A DNA stretch of 64,000 bases from Isoetes taiwanensis (lineage: Eukaryota > Streptophyta > Lycopodiopsida > Isoetales > Isoetaceae): contig JAJEKV010000129.1 of assembly GCA_021234155.1 (NCBI GenBank), positions 1,655,963 through 1,719,962 of the forward strand, in the 5' to 3' direction. Below the pieces are notes generated by a model. It did no database searches and was not told where the DNA came from. It saw only the letters and a program-made list of their open reading frames with translations. Below are positions 12,668 through 23,090 of the stretch, one piece after another. Numbering within the stretch: the first letter of the stretch is position 1; every line of letters starts with the position of its first letter. The position numbers and the translations under genes were made by a program.

Positions 12668-13446
12668 TTTTTTTTTTTTTGAAGAACTGTGTCATCAATA
12701 TATTAAAAGAATGGTCATGTTACAAAGCAAGTGAGGAGGAAGGATAACTGCCCCAAAGAGACAATGATACCTCGACACTCCACAACAAACTCACGAAAAA
12801 TCGCAACTCCCTTTCTTTGTACAAACCGCCATCACCATCTACAATACCCAAGAAGTCCCCGCCAAATGGCAAACTTCCGCTCTACTACTCCGGGGAACAC
12901 GAAAGCTTTGAAATAGCTTGTACACGAAGTCCGAGAATCGAGAGGCTCGCAGGTGCTTTGAATCCCCCGAAAGATCCCAACCGCCGCCGCTTCCAAATCA
13001 ACCACACCAACCAAGCCACGCCACCGGATGCAAGGCTTTGCCGCCGCAAGAGGACCAAGCACCAGGATACACATGAAGCAAAGAAGCTGGCGGCTAGTCA
13101 ATCTCACCGAAATAGAGCCCTAACCCAATCCCGGCGACACGCAAGTGAGGGCATAAAACCGCACAATGCTCCACGGTCTCAACGATGAAGGCCACAACAA
13201 AGGGCAAAGAGGGCTCACCCCGGCCTAAACCGACTCACAAGGGCATTCACCCGATACAGCGGTGCACCACGCCACGAAGCACCTAACCTTCGGTGGGGAA
13301 GTGAGCTCCATGTCCACGCCCAAATCGGCGCCATCGAGAACGGGGAGTTTGCGAGACCACTTGCACGAAGGGGGTGTGTCATGAATAGCCAGCACCCGGT
13401 AAAAAGACCGCACAAAGCAAGAAGACACAACATCCGGATGAACCTT
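12668..13446 (-). mobile_element. 3'-truncated non-LTR retroelement inserted in an exon, copy 1
   Basis: On the minus strand the element runs from 13446 to a poly(A) tail that appears as a T-run at 12666-12679. Just before the tail is a ttaatatattgatgacac stretch, typical of plant LINE 3' ends. The body is GC-richer than its surroundings. Open frames exist on both strands but no RT motif, so this is a LINE 3' fragment or a SINE-like derivative about 780 bp long. A perfect 17-bp direct repeat flanks it. Both copies of the large duplication contain it, so it predates any real duplication. Confidence 0.85.
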
Positions 13447-13463
13447 AGAACTAGTCCATTGTT
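13447..13463. repeat. 17-bp target-site duplication, right
   Basis: This is the second copy of agaactagtccattgtt, at the 5' end of the minus-strand element. The host exon resumes immediately beyond it. Confidence 0.88.
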
Positions 13464-13835
13464 GCCTCTTGCGTTTGGAAGCAGCATCTCTTTGCCGTTG
13501 ATAATCCCTACCACAAAGCTCAACAAACCTCTTCCAACTTTCATCATTGATGTGCATTGGTTTCGGCGCATTGTTGTTTCACACATTCCTCCGAAGATTT
13601 TCTCTATAGATTTAAACTAAAAAAAATGTAAGAGTTCAATCATTAAAAAAAAATAAACCAGAACTTTCCTAACCATGGCCCTTCACTACCAAGATATATG
13701 ATTCTAAATTTTTCAAATCTGACAAAGACCCTAATCTGGAATCTTCATGTTCATTCATACTATTTTAATCAAGTAATACGCCCTTGGTTTTATATACATC
13801 AACACTGACCATGCTTAAACAGATCAACAAGTGGT

Positions 13836-14830
13836 CTATTTAAGTTTATAAAACCCTGATGTAAACAATGGATCAGCAAATGCAAATTCTTTTTTCGTTT
13901 CCTCGTATGAATTTGGCAGCTCTTCTTTAGCTTCCTCCTCAATGACTTGTGGAGTTGAAGGCTTCAATGTGGTAGACTGCTAGTAAAGCACACCTCCTAT
14001 AATTGTAAAAAGAAGACAAACGATGCCAATGTTACTTGCATGTTTGTCCCATATCAGCACATTGATAATAGCTCATTTACAACTCCAGTCACTGTAAATG
14101 CAGTAGCTGATATAGCCTTTCTGGCAGCAAAACCAAACAAACTAATAGCCAGTCCAAATACACAAGAAAGGGCCACATGGAAAAGGGTCTGAAAACTAAG
14201 CAAGCTTGCCAAGGATGCTTGTAGTACATCAACATACTCCTCTGTGAAGATCCAGAATACATGTGCCATCATAAGAGACAGTAGATTATTGTAGTAAACA
14301 AATCCCCATGTATTCAGCCCCAAGTTGGTCACCATGTGATTGACCAATTTGTTATAACCAATCTGTGTTTGTGACCAATCCGTTATAACATAATCCACAG
14401 CACCTCCTAAATATGACCAATAGAGAACAAAATGTATACTTTGATGGAAATTGTTGTTTCCTAAAGACTGTGTCTACCATAGCAACAAGCAAGGGTGTGG
14501 AAGATCTTAATACAATAAAAGTATCGACATTTGCATGCTTGATTAGGTTAGTATTGGTAAAGATGGCTAGATAAAAAACAAAAGCAGCAGGGAGAAATTT
14601 CTTAACCATGTCCTTGGTTAAAGGATCATGATAGAGAACTCCAAGCTTGCCTAAGATCCAAACACCTCCAGCAGTAGTTATGTATTGCAGAGCCGTAAGA
14701 AGACTAGGGTAAGGAAAATATGTTACTGCGTATTTGTTACTAATAGACAGAAGATTGGAACAAAGTGCATGTCCAACTACAAGCGCCCAGCAGCAGCAAA
14801 AAACTTAGGAATCTCGACCTTGGTTGCCAT
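13836..14830 (-). pseudogene. GDP-fucose transporter (GONST4/GFT1 type), single exon, frameshifted, copy 1
   Basis: The product is a nucleotide-sugar/triose-phosphate translocator family protein; the closest plant family is the Golgi GDP-fucose transporter. The gene starts with MATKVEIPKFF at 14830. After one frameshift near 14790 it reads ALVVGHALCSNLLSISNKYA, PSLLTALQYI, MVKKFLPAAFVFYLAIFTNT, HANVDTFIVLRS and TPLLVA. Then come HMVTNLGLNTWGF, YNNLLSLMMA, LSCVFGLAISLFGFAARKAI and SATAFTVTGVVN, and, after another shift, NVLIWDKHASNIGIVCLLF. The tail is Glu/Lys-rich and stops at 13836. About 330 residues fits the family. The segment between GGAV and HMVTNLG is shorter and unlike relatives, removing about one transmembrane span in both copies. 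A TAG replaces a Gln near the end. There are no introns across the body. It may be a retroposed pseudogene, or an active gene with sequence errors. Confidence 0.8.
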
Positions 14831-15365
14831 AATTGTTTCTAACAAAAAATAAAACTCACAATTCAGAAGATCCAAGAAACCAGGTAGTGGCATCTACAGA
14901 TAAGTAACTCTAATGTATCTCTACAATTCTGATATGTGTAACCCAAGGCTAAGTATTTTTTACATTAACTAGGATGAAAGATTTAGTGCCTATTTGATAA
15001 TACTTTTATGTATTGGCAACAACTTTTAGGGAACACAGGTTATGGAAAGAAGCAGGCAGAAATGTTTTTTCAATAGCAAGATAATGGCCAAACTGAAGAA
15101 GAATAATGTGCCATGGATATGGGAATATTTGGCCACCTTGTACATTAAAAGAATTCTGGGAAGGGACTCGCAAAGAACACAAAAACTGGATAGATAGGCT
15201 TCTCATTCATCTCAGCAGATTTTCTACAATGGTGGATAGTGGGCAGCCGCACACATGCGAACTACTCATGAAAAATAAAGGGAATGTCCAATTATACAAC
15301 TTGGACCCCAAAAAATACAATGCTAATAGATGTTTGGTTTGTGTACCTGTCGAAAGCTTATCACC

Positions 15366-15430
15366 GGGATTAAAAAACCCCGCCCTTTTGGGTTTTCAAG
15401 GAAAAACCCTAGTGATAAGCCTTCGGCAAG
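15366..15430. repeat. Dispersed foldback-like motif of about 60 bp (first of two in copy 1)
   Basis: A stretch with gattaaaaaaccccgcc, then ttttgggttttcaaggaaaaaccct and gtgataagcc, is closely matched at 18207-18260. It can pair internally (aaaacccc with ggggtttt, gcttatcac with gtgataagc). Confidence 0.6.
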
Positions 15431-15569
15431 GGGCTTGGACAAACGTAAGGCTGAAAAAGTGCTCCCAAAAAACCCATGAAAGGAGAAGTCGAAGCTATTG
15501 TCGCTTGCCAACCTGTACCTGCACATCACCAACACTAGAACAATTGTAAAAAAAACAAACCTTCCGGGG

Positions 15570-15655
15570 CTGATCACGCATGCCACGTGACAACAAAAGA
15601 AAAACCTCTTCAAATAGAGGGGTTGTTCACGCATGCCATGCGACAAATACATTAA
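15570..15655. repeat. Paired cacgcatgcca direct repeats with small hairpin
   Basis: cacgcatgccacgtgacaa near 15577 and cacgcatgccatgcgacaa near 15628 flank a small hairpin (aacctctt paired with agaggggtt). The function is unknown. The motif is retained in copy 2 near 39935-40005. Confidence 0.55.
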
Positions 15656-16323
15656 ACAATTAAGGGGGGGAAGGTGGGTTTCAAAGAATAGAGAATAAGG
15701 TACTGGTGAGAGAGAAGAGGAAGACGCTGATAACTAGCCACAAGAAGGATGAGCACATATATAGCTGCTCGTCCCGTCCCAAAATAATGATCCGAGGGCT
15801 CGGATCGATGCCATTTTCAAAAAGAGAGAACTTGTTAATTTTTCAACATAGCAGGATTCGGCACTAATGACGGTACCGACGAGATTCCCTTAAATTAAAC
15901 AAGTACATCATAAAAATCTCGCACAGCTTCCCTGCATTGATGGCGATCCAATCTAGCCAAAGAAGCTCCACCTGGGTAAAAGAATGTATGGACATGTGGA
16001 AATTGGAAAAAAGAAAGACTCGGCGGCGGCGACAGTGTTTAGGGTCTGGATTCGGGATCATCAGCAAGACAACGTTATGTGAGGACCCTTGGTTCAAACA
16101 GACAAATCCTTAGTATAGCACTTCTGTCATGCGGGATTTTGCAAAGAGATAGGAACAGAAAAAACAAAAACGAAACAAAGGAGACTACATGCCAAGATAA
16201 GAATCCCTTGAATATCATAAGAGATACATAAGGTCTTGCGAGAAACAGAGACAAAAAGCTGAAACAAGATGATACTCAGTCTCATATAAAACTTAAAGGC
16301 ATACGGCAGAGCCTTTGTGATAG

Positions 16324-16957
16324 ATTATGATATTGAAGGAGGTCACCTTCGCTTGCCAGCTCATTCATCCCTTCCTACTCCTCGAGTCTTCTCAAGGCCA
16401 GGGTCGCCTCCCAATTGTCGCCTTTGCTCTCAACCTCAATCTCCTCATCACACTCCTATGCACTAGATACCTCAATATTTTCAACCGTCGGAAAGTACTT
16501 ATATCCAAATTCCTTCCGGGCTGATGCCATTACCTTCGCAACCGTCTTTACCACAACATGGTATGGGCCACTCTCAGGTTTCTTTTGGTCCTAACCATAT
16601 ACATGAATTTCAGTCCTCACCATCTTTTCAACCTCCTGTCAATGTGTACAACATTGAAGATCTCACTTTGACAGAGGAGGGTGCACAAGGCATGACGCCA
16701 ACTGACATTAAAACTTCTGGACCAACTGGATTTGCTATTCCCACACAGAAGCCTTGCTCTAGCCAGTGTCGTGCCTCAAGGCGCTGCCTATTCTTATGCA
16801 CCACCACTTTACACCCAGGTTTCTGTGCCTTAGACTCATTACATTTCTGGCAATCCTGCTATCACTCAAGTTAAGCTCCACGATTCTACATCTCAAACTT
16901 CCATATCCTATTTTTGGCAATGCTAAAGGCAAGCCCATTCTAGAGCAAAGTGCTTAG
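16324..16957 (+). CDS. Unidentified Pro/Ser/Gln-rich coding segment, copy 1
   Basis: The product is not recognised. A plus-strand coding-like stretch starts near 16324 (VIDYDIEGGHLRLPAHSS) and continues at 16524 with MPLPSQPSLPQHGMGHSQVS, then HEFQSSPSFQPPVNVYNIED and LTLTEEGAQGMTPTDIKTSG. The downstream part changes frame and reads PQGAAYSYAPPLYTQVSVP and later FGNAKGKPILEQSA. Low complexity and an acidic-hydrophobic NIEDLTLTEEG block suggest a regulatory or retroelement gag-like protein. No zinc knuckle or protease was seen. The copy 2 equivalent at 40665-41310 keeps the same blocks with shifts. Confidence 0.4.
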
Positions 16958-16959
16958 GC

Positions 16960-18110
16960 AGACATGGAGGAATTCGAAGCTCTCACTGTTTTAAACAGAC
17001 ACTCTCAGCCCCAGATCAAGTTTCATATTTTTTTTCCAGCACTCGCCAACACATCCCCCTGCCCCAACCCCTTTCATCCAAACCCTTGCCCCAAGCCTGC
17101 CTTTTTGCTAGTTATGATTTAATTAATAAAGCATTTTCATCATTTATTATTATTGTGATGGGTTGGTAGCTATGGTCATGCCATGGCTAGCTCTTCATAT
17201 CCATGCTTTTTCATTTTATGTAATGTTAGAGCTAGCCAGTGACATATAATTTTCTTTTTAAATCTCTCTCTCTTGAATGATGGTTTTCCGATGAGCACAT
17301 AGATAAAATTTTCTCGTGGATCTTAACGATGATAATTTTCCCTTGTTACTTTAATTTTTACAATGTATTGGATGCCTAATTTTTCTATAGCATATGGCAT
17401 CTATCTGGACAATGTCAAAAAATAGCTTCTTTCTCACGCTTGGGCTTACAGAAAAGCAGATAGTGGTTGCTTCTATAGTATGAAATGGCACATAGATAAT
17501 TGTAGCTCATGCAGACACTAATATTTACTCTATTTCTCTCTAGATCTAGGATATGGTTCGCCCATCAAATACTTAGATACCCATATGGTTCGCCCATCAA
17601 ATCTTTTTGTCTGTTCCTTATATAGTGTTTAGTCTTATATTGGTGTGTAAATCTCTCTGAAAAGATCAAATTTGATGCATTTAAATCTAATTTAGTAGGC
17701 TCAATAAGATCCATTTCTAGCTAATTCGAGAGTTGGATCATATTTTTCGTCCTTATTACTCTCTACTAAAAAGACAAGTTATTCAAGTCAAAACCAATCT
17801 CTTGGTGCTCAAGGTGGCATTCATGAGAAAAGACAAAGTCGCCACTCTATTTTGTCATTCTACACAATTTCCTTAGATTTTTTTCAACTTCCTTTGCCCT
17901 CAATGCACGAAATTAGATATTTAATTGTTCTAGTTGTCAAAGAAAACAACAATGTAAAGGCCGGACCTAAAATGTCTTTTGTCATAAACATAGAGTAGTG
18001 CCACACGATAGATATCACATCAGAAGAACCCTAGCGAAGACGAACAATCTTGGAACTACATCTAGGGTCCTGATAAAGATATTTTGGATCTAGCTCAAAG
18101 AATCACAATA
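16960..18110. other. Spacer without recognised genes
   Basis: This is AT-rich DNA with only short frames. Two copies of atggttcgcccatcaaat lie near 17551 and 17585. A short (agaat)n microsatellite is at about 18111-18131. Confidence 0.5.
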
Positions 18111-18206
18111 AGAATAGAATAGAATAGAATATGATTTTATCGTCCACGGAGACCAACTGGCCTATGGGACCCAAGTACAAAGAGAGAGCAAGCAGCGATA
18201 CTACCG

Positions 18207-18260
18207 TGATTAAAAAACCCGCCCCGAAGTGGTTTTGGGGAAAAACCTTAGTAGCAATAA
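18207..18260. repeat. Dispersed foldback-like motif (second of two in copy 1)
   Basis: It matches 15366-15430: gattaaaaaacccgcc, then ggttttggggaaaaacctta and a following ataagg. It sits just outside the 3' side of the LINE reverse-transcriptase relic. Confidence 0.6.
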
Positions 18261-18303
18261 GGATGCGACATCTTTGCCTGATTATATACATAATCACAAG
18301 TAC

Positions 18304-19910
18304 GTACCGAGGTTAATGTCGGCCAGGGGGCATAAGCGAAGTCCGCAGATCCATTACCTCCCAGAGGTGCGATCCCAACAAGCCTACTGCAGGCCGTGGC
18401 TGCTCAAAGAGCTCATGCAAGGCCGATGGGGCACAACCAACCGGCATACCGAGCCCGGATATGCTCGATGCGCGAGACAGGCCGGAGGGCGTGACTTTCA
18501 TCCTCAATGGCGCTCGCTGTTGGCATCGGCTGCACTGGCCCTCACACGGGCCCGAATCCATCTCCCCTGTCTCAATGCGGAGGTGGTGCACCTGTAGCGA
18601 ATGGAAGCAATCACCCCGCGTTTTTTCATGGGTAGATGGGTGCGCAGTAGTGGTGAGCATGGGATTAACCTTGTCGATAATTTGCCACCTTGACATGTGT
18701 GAGGGGCCTCTCTCAGATCCCAAAGCTTGGCCATGAAGCAAGCATCCAAATACCGCTTCAAAGGCGGCGCATTCCTTCGGTGTATGCACCGGGTCCACAT
18801 CGTGTGCTGCACATTCCATAGCGAGAACCACCGGGCTTGCTTGTCTTTCAGCCGTGCTTTGAGTCGTTGCGGGCCCATCGCCACTGCCAAAGCAAGGTTG
18901 GGCAGCCGGGCTTCATCCATAGCCACCACCTTCTGGAAGTAAATAATGTGACGTTCCAGCGCAGCCCTCTGTAATGGAAGGAAGCCTGTCTCTTGGAGCA
19001 AGATCTGATATGGGACCGTGGATTTCACTCCCAGTGCCCGGGCCAAGAAAGCCTTCTGTACCTGCTCTAGATCGTTCCAAGTGGTGAGGGATATCACTGG
19101 CCCCCACACTTCTGCCCCATAGAGGAGGACCGGTTCAACCAAGGCCCTGAACAAGTGTGCCTGGTGACCCCATGCATACAGCTCTGCCTTGTGACTGTTG
19201 TTTTGCATTGCATACAGGGCTTTCCACCTGCGATAACCGTAACGATGGATGCATCCCGGTGTGTGGTAGTAGAAACTCAATGCCCAAATACTTATAAGAC
19301 CGAGCCACCTCCACTACCTTGGTAAGTGAATGAGGGAAGACATGGGTTAGGGATGATGGGACCAAGAACACCCTTGTCTTGCCAGAGTTAACTCTCATGT
19401 CGGTGAATTGGCGTAAAAGTGTCCAAAGCATCCGGGTGGCATTGCATGTCCTCTCGGGGTATATGTATGAAAGCAGTCAACATCATCAGCATATATGAGT
19501 TGCCGGATTATGTGGTCAATGTACAAGCCGAAGAGCGTCGGGGATAGAGGGCAGCCCTGGCGCACCCCAATGCTACTAACAGCGGGCTCCCCCGATGGTG
19601 TGAGACGACCGAAGCAAGCCTCGTGATAGTCTCAGATATAGCATTCTCGCAAAGTCGGCGGGGGTCCCTAGTCGCCTCTCAATCTGTCCCACAACTTATC
19701 CCGAGGCACTGTGTCAAAAGCCTTTGCGAAATCCACAAAGCAACAGTACAGATTCTGGCGTAGGTTGAGTAGTTGCAAAATTTTGGAAGACAAAGATCTT
19801 TGATACACTGTGATTCGTCTGTGATTGGTCTCGTTCACACAAAGGATTCGAGTCTGATTATTTGGCAGATATGCGGCCCATCTCAAATCTTATTTCTCAT
19901 GATAGTATGG
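18304..19910 (-). mobile_element. LINE ORF2 reverse transcriptase, copy 1
   Basis: The minus strand carries recognisable RT blocks in order: FVDFAKAFDTVPRDKLWDRL (block A, catalytic Asp) near 19750-19690; GVRQGCPLSPTLFGLYID near 19570-19517; LIYADDVDCFHTY with the YADD catalytic motif near 19505-19465; and MRVNSGKTRVF, YKYLG and ALVEPVLLYGAEVWGP downstream. The last long frame (19280-18504) covers the RT-thumb-like region and the C-terminus. Frames shift between blocks and the 5' part (endonuclease) is absent, so it is a truncated, inactive LINE. In copy 2 the YADD codons are disrupted by loss of one base in a CTG. Confidence 0.88.
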
Positions 19911-19959
19911 TTTTCTCCAATGCTGAGATTGGCTCCCTCGATTTAACTGTAAGACCGTG

Positions 19960-20560
19960 TGATTAACTCTAGTGAATCAAGATGATTAGCTCGATACAAT
20001 CATGTGAATAGTTCGAGATAACTACAAGAGATTGATATGCACTGTGATGGCAGACCAATTCTCATTATCGGAGGTCGGGAGGGGGGTGGTAATCCTACAC
20101 AGTAATAGCTATTTCGTGTCTAAGTCGCATATGCCATTTGGTCTTCACGAATGATAAAATCCAATTCAATTAGATTAATGCAATGTTCTTCTCGCATGTT
20201 CTTGTTGTGCATTTTATCACAAGTATATGTTGTGATCAGCTCGAGATAATCAAACATTTATCATGTGTTGCATTTCCTGTGTTTTACGAGCGGAGCATGT
20301 TAGAGGGCCTCAATCTCGAGAAATGTCGATGTGATTAGCTCGAGCTAATTACAAACAACATCATGAAGGATGTGGCGTCCGACAGCTGGCTCCAATGTGC
20401 AGGCCACAAACATAAGTTTGCAAAAACAAATTTAAGTGTGAAAAAATATATTGGAAGCACGCGGCATAGACTCCAAGACACTGTGATTAGCTCGAGATAA
20501 TCATATGATTGTCTCGAGCGAATCGTATGATTCGCTCCTAAAAATTTGGAGACCCGCTCG
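19960..20560. repeat. Cluster of gattagctcgagataatc-like motifs
   Basis: Related words occur near 19972, 19990, 20018, 20236, 20334 and 20482 (for example tgattagctcgagataatca and tgattgtctcgagcgaatcg). Each centres on ctcgag and is partly palindromic. The block may be the edge of an unrecognised element. Confidence 0.5.
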
Positions 20561-20599
20561 AGCAACGGGGGAGCCAATGAATTGCACGAGCTCTCTCTT

Positions 20600-22305
20600 C
20601 CTTTGGATGTAACAAACAGTCTAAGCATGCAGATTTTAAAGTAAATCTAAGCAATAAATGCAAGGACAATGCAAAAAAAAAGAGTGGCTATTTTGTTTTC
20701 AGATTGGGATGAGAGCATGCTAAGGGTGTGCCTATTTTTGTATCTATGGGGGGGCCCAGAAAGTACCCTGAAAAGTACTCAAAGCACTAGGTACTTTGAG
20801 GGCTTGATAATATTTTATTAAATATGAAGATTGAATATGGGTGCAATCTTTCCTTGTTTCCCACATCAATGTCTTGATTAAAGCTGAACATCAATGTGTT
20901 TTTTATTTGTATTCCAATTTTTGAATTGAGTATGATGAAAAGAAAAAATAAAAGTACTCACATTTTAAGTACTTAGAGTATGTACTTTGGGAGGTGCCGA
21001 AAGTGGTAAACCCCAACATGCTCTTAGCCACCATTGACAGATCTTGCAAGATTTTTGGAAGTTGTAGATTATAAGTATTGTAAAAGTCATGGCTCACTGA
21101 AGCAGTAGGCCTCTTATTTATTGAGCAACAAGGATTGGAATAGATTTTTTAAATAGCCAATCCATCCCCCTCTCCCTGGGCATTTTAGCGGTGTTGTTTA
21201 TGTTATAAATCATGTCCGACATATTTCCAAAACAAAAACTACAGTAACAAAAGTCTATTGTAACAACACTCAAAAAATAGAAATTCGTCCAAAAGAAGCT
21301 AACTTTGAAAAACAAACACTCTAAATCCACTAGCTTGAGAAACAAACGCTTTAAATCCATTCAAACCAACCCGATCTTGGGAAACAAGCACCCTAAATTC
21401 GTTCTTATTTTATTCCAATCAAGTTGCATTGAGATCATTCAGAATTGCTGCTCCCTGTTTATTTCTGTGTTTACCTGATACATAATTCCATTGTTCGCTA
21501 TTCCATTTTCTATCTTACAGGGGTAGATTTTTAGCCCAACCTAGATAAAATTTGTCGACGTGGGGAGTTGAGAAGGGGGATGTACAAGTGACTCTAACTG
21601 TAAGAGTTTAAGGCTTTTATGTAGATTTGGATTTAGAATCTATGGAGGGGTTACCCAAAAACATCCATTTCTTGCCTTGAGAGACTGGTTTTCTTGTTAT
21701 GTGATCAATCACCACGATCTTCAAAATTTTATCTCCTTTTCATAGCCAATGTTTCCTTAAATAGGAGAGGGGAGGCTAGATGATTCCCAGTGGAACATTA
21801 GGTAATGAGATCTCAGTACAAGGAGCAATCCAGAGGAAGACATTATAGGACACTCAACTTTAGATGAGGAAGCATTGATAGGAGGTGCAGGAGAATCCTG
21901 AAGAGGCATTGTAGCAGATGGAGTAGTTCGATAAGATCTAGGTCGTAAGAAAATACTATTAAATTCAAAAGATTTATTTGAAAATCTTGAAGCAAGTGTT
22001 TGAACATTTAGAAGAGATACCATCAGCTTCTTATACTACTTGCTACTTTTGACAATAAATGCGCACACCCACACCAGTGGCAATGGAAACTAAAAACTCA
22101 TGATCAAACACATTAACAGGCAACTCAAGAATGGAAAACTAGCAAGGCATCCTAGAGATGGAAAGCATACCAAGAGAGAAATCAGATGCATCAGTATCTA
22201 AAAGAATCCACGCCTCGAGAGACCAATTTCTCTGGCCTGAGCACTATTAAACATATCTAGGAGAAACATTTGTCTAATTTCTTCAAAAATTCTTATGGTT
22301 GTAAT
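20600..22305. other. Gene-poor spacer with one unexplained minus-strand frame
   Basis: The only notable frame is 22023-21757 on the minus strand. It contains FEFNSIFLRPRSYRTTPSAT and DSPAPPINASSSKVECPIM, which matches nothing I recognise; it may be a retroelement or gene fragment. The 20740-21010 stretch carries several tact(t)tgag/aaagtac words of no clear meaning. Confidence 0.35.
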
Positions 22306-23027
22306 CCGATGCGAGAGATGTGTCGAGGAAGTCATCGAGATAGCCTAGTGTAATATAATAACTAAAAGAACACAAAAGAACTAATAGCCTAATGTCACAG
22401 TCAATCTCCACCAAAAGAACCCCTTGCGACACTGGCAAAGGAACTACAACTTGTTGCATACAACGTGCTTTGGAGGAAGTTTAGAAGCCATTGACCTTGT
22501 TTAGCTTTGAGCACATCTAAGATAAAGCTAAGTTCTTCTTTACTAGCAAAGGATAATATTTGAAGTGCAACATCAACATGAGCTAGTCTTATTGAAGTCA
22601 AGACTGTTACACCCTAAATCATAGGGCTAACCAACACCCGGGGGATTCACCTTTCATTAGCGTATAACCCATGAGAGTTCAACGGAGGGGTGTTTTTTGG
22701 ACCATTTGCGTACGTATACTTAGGGGTTAGGGGTGTTTTTAGGCACTGATCTAGAGCAATATCTATACACATAGGGGTCAAATTGCCTTTTAAAATGTGT
22801 ATACAAGGGGGATTTTTTGCTACCCTCCGAACGCAGATGCCATATCCCCTTTATGTATAAGTGCCATCCCCCGGGAACCAACACACCAGAAGGATTACAG
22901 TCACATTAGAGACATCCTTTTGAATCAAATTAGAGAATGCCATACATAAAACCTTCAATCGGAAGTTTATGAAATATTAAATACAAATTATAATGTACAA
23001 ATAACAATAGACGAGAATCGATCTCTA
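22306..23027. repeat. About 720-bp module, single in copy 1, double in copy 2
   Basis: It begins tccgatgcgagagatgtg and ends gaatcgatctcta. It is present once here and twice in tandem at about 46607-47397 and 47398-48104. It contains a 66-codon minus-strand frame (22601-22401, with RLAHVDVALQILSFASKEEL) of unknown identity, followed on the plus strand by tgttacaccctaaatcatag, a start resembling some Ty3-type LTRs. The module lies exactly where the RING exon of the adjacent RGLG gene would be expected. Confidence 0.75.
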
Positions 23028-23090
23028 CTAGGCATCTAAATTAGCCTCTATAGTCGATGATCGAGGACTCACTGCTTGTTGGCTTAATTC

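Larger units (their letters stand above)
11430..13620 (-). pseudogene. Unidentified multi-exon gene, interrupted and probably broken, copy 1
   Basis: The family is not recognised. Minus-strand exon-like pieces in order are: about 13620-13447 continuing 12650-12617, containing INDESWKRFVELCGRDYQRQ and ending at a good GTAAGT donor; about 12552-12430, containing GGYEAWRKKMIAKGFVPKK after a CAG acceptor; about 11882-11790, containing HKALDYVNGRTSPGFIFKMK; and an acidic stretch near 11600-11480 with EEDNHEDKRNELEENKDDFE. The first exon is split by the retroelement at 12668-13446. The second carries an in-frame TAG in both copies, just before GIIAKGG. The charged, Lys/Arg-rich composition suggests a nuclear protein, but that is only an impression. 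Confidence 0.5.

Noticed and set aside
12731-13188. Open frames on both strands within the exon-inserted retroelement
   Set aside because: They lack RT or endonuclease motifs and begin or end at the element borders; they are likely by-products of its GC content.
22607-22900. tgttacaccctaaatcatag as the start of a Ty3-type LTR
   Set aside because: Only the first few bases resemble such LTRs. No matching second LTR, primer-binding site or pol frame was seen, so it is described only as part of the 720-bp module.
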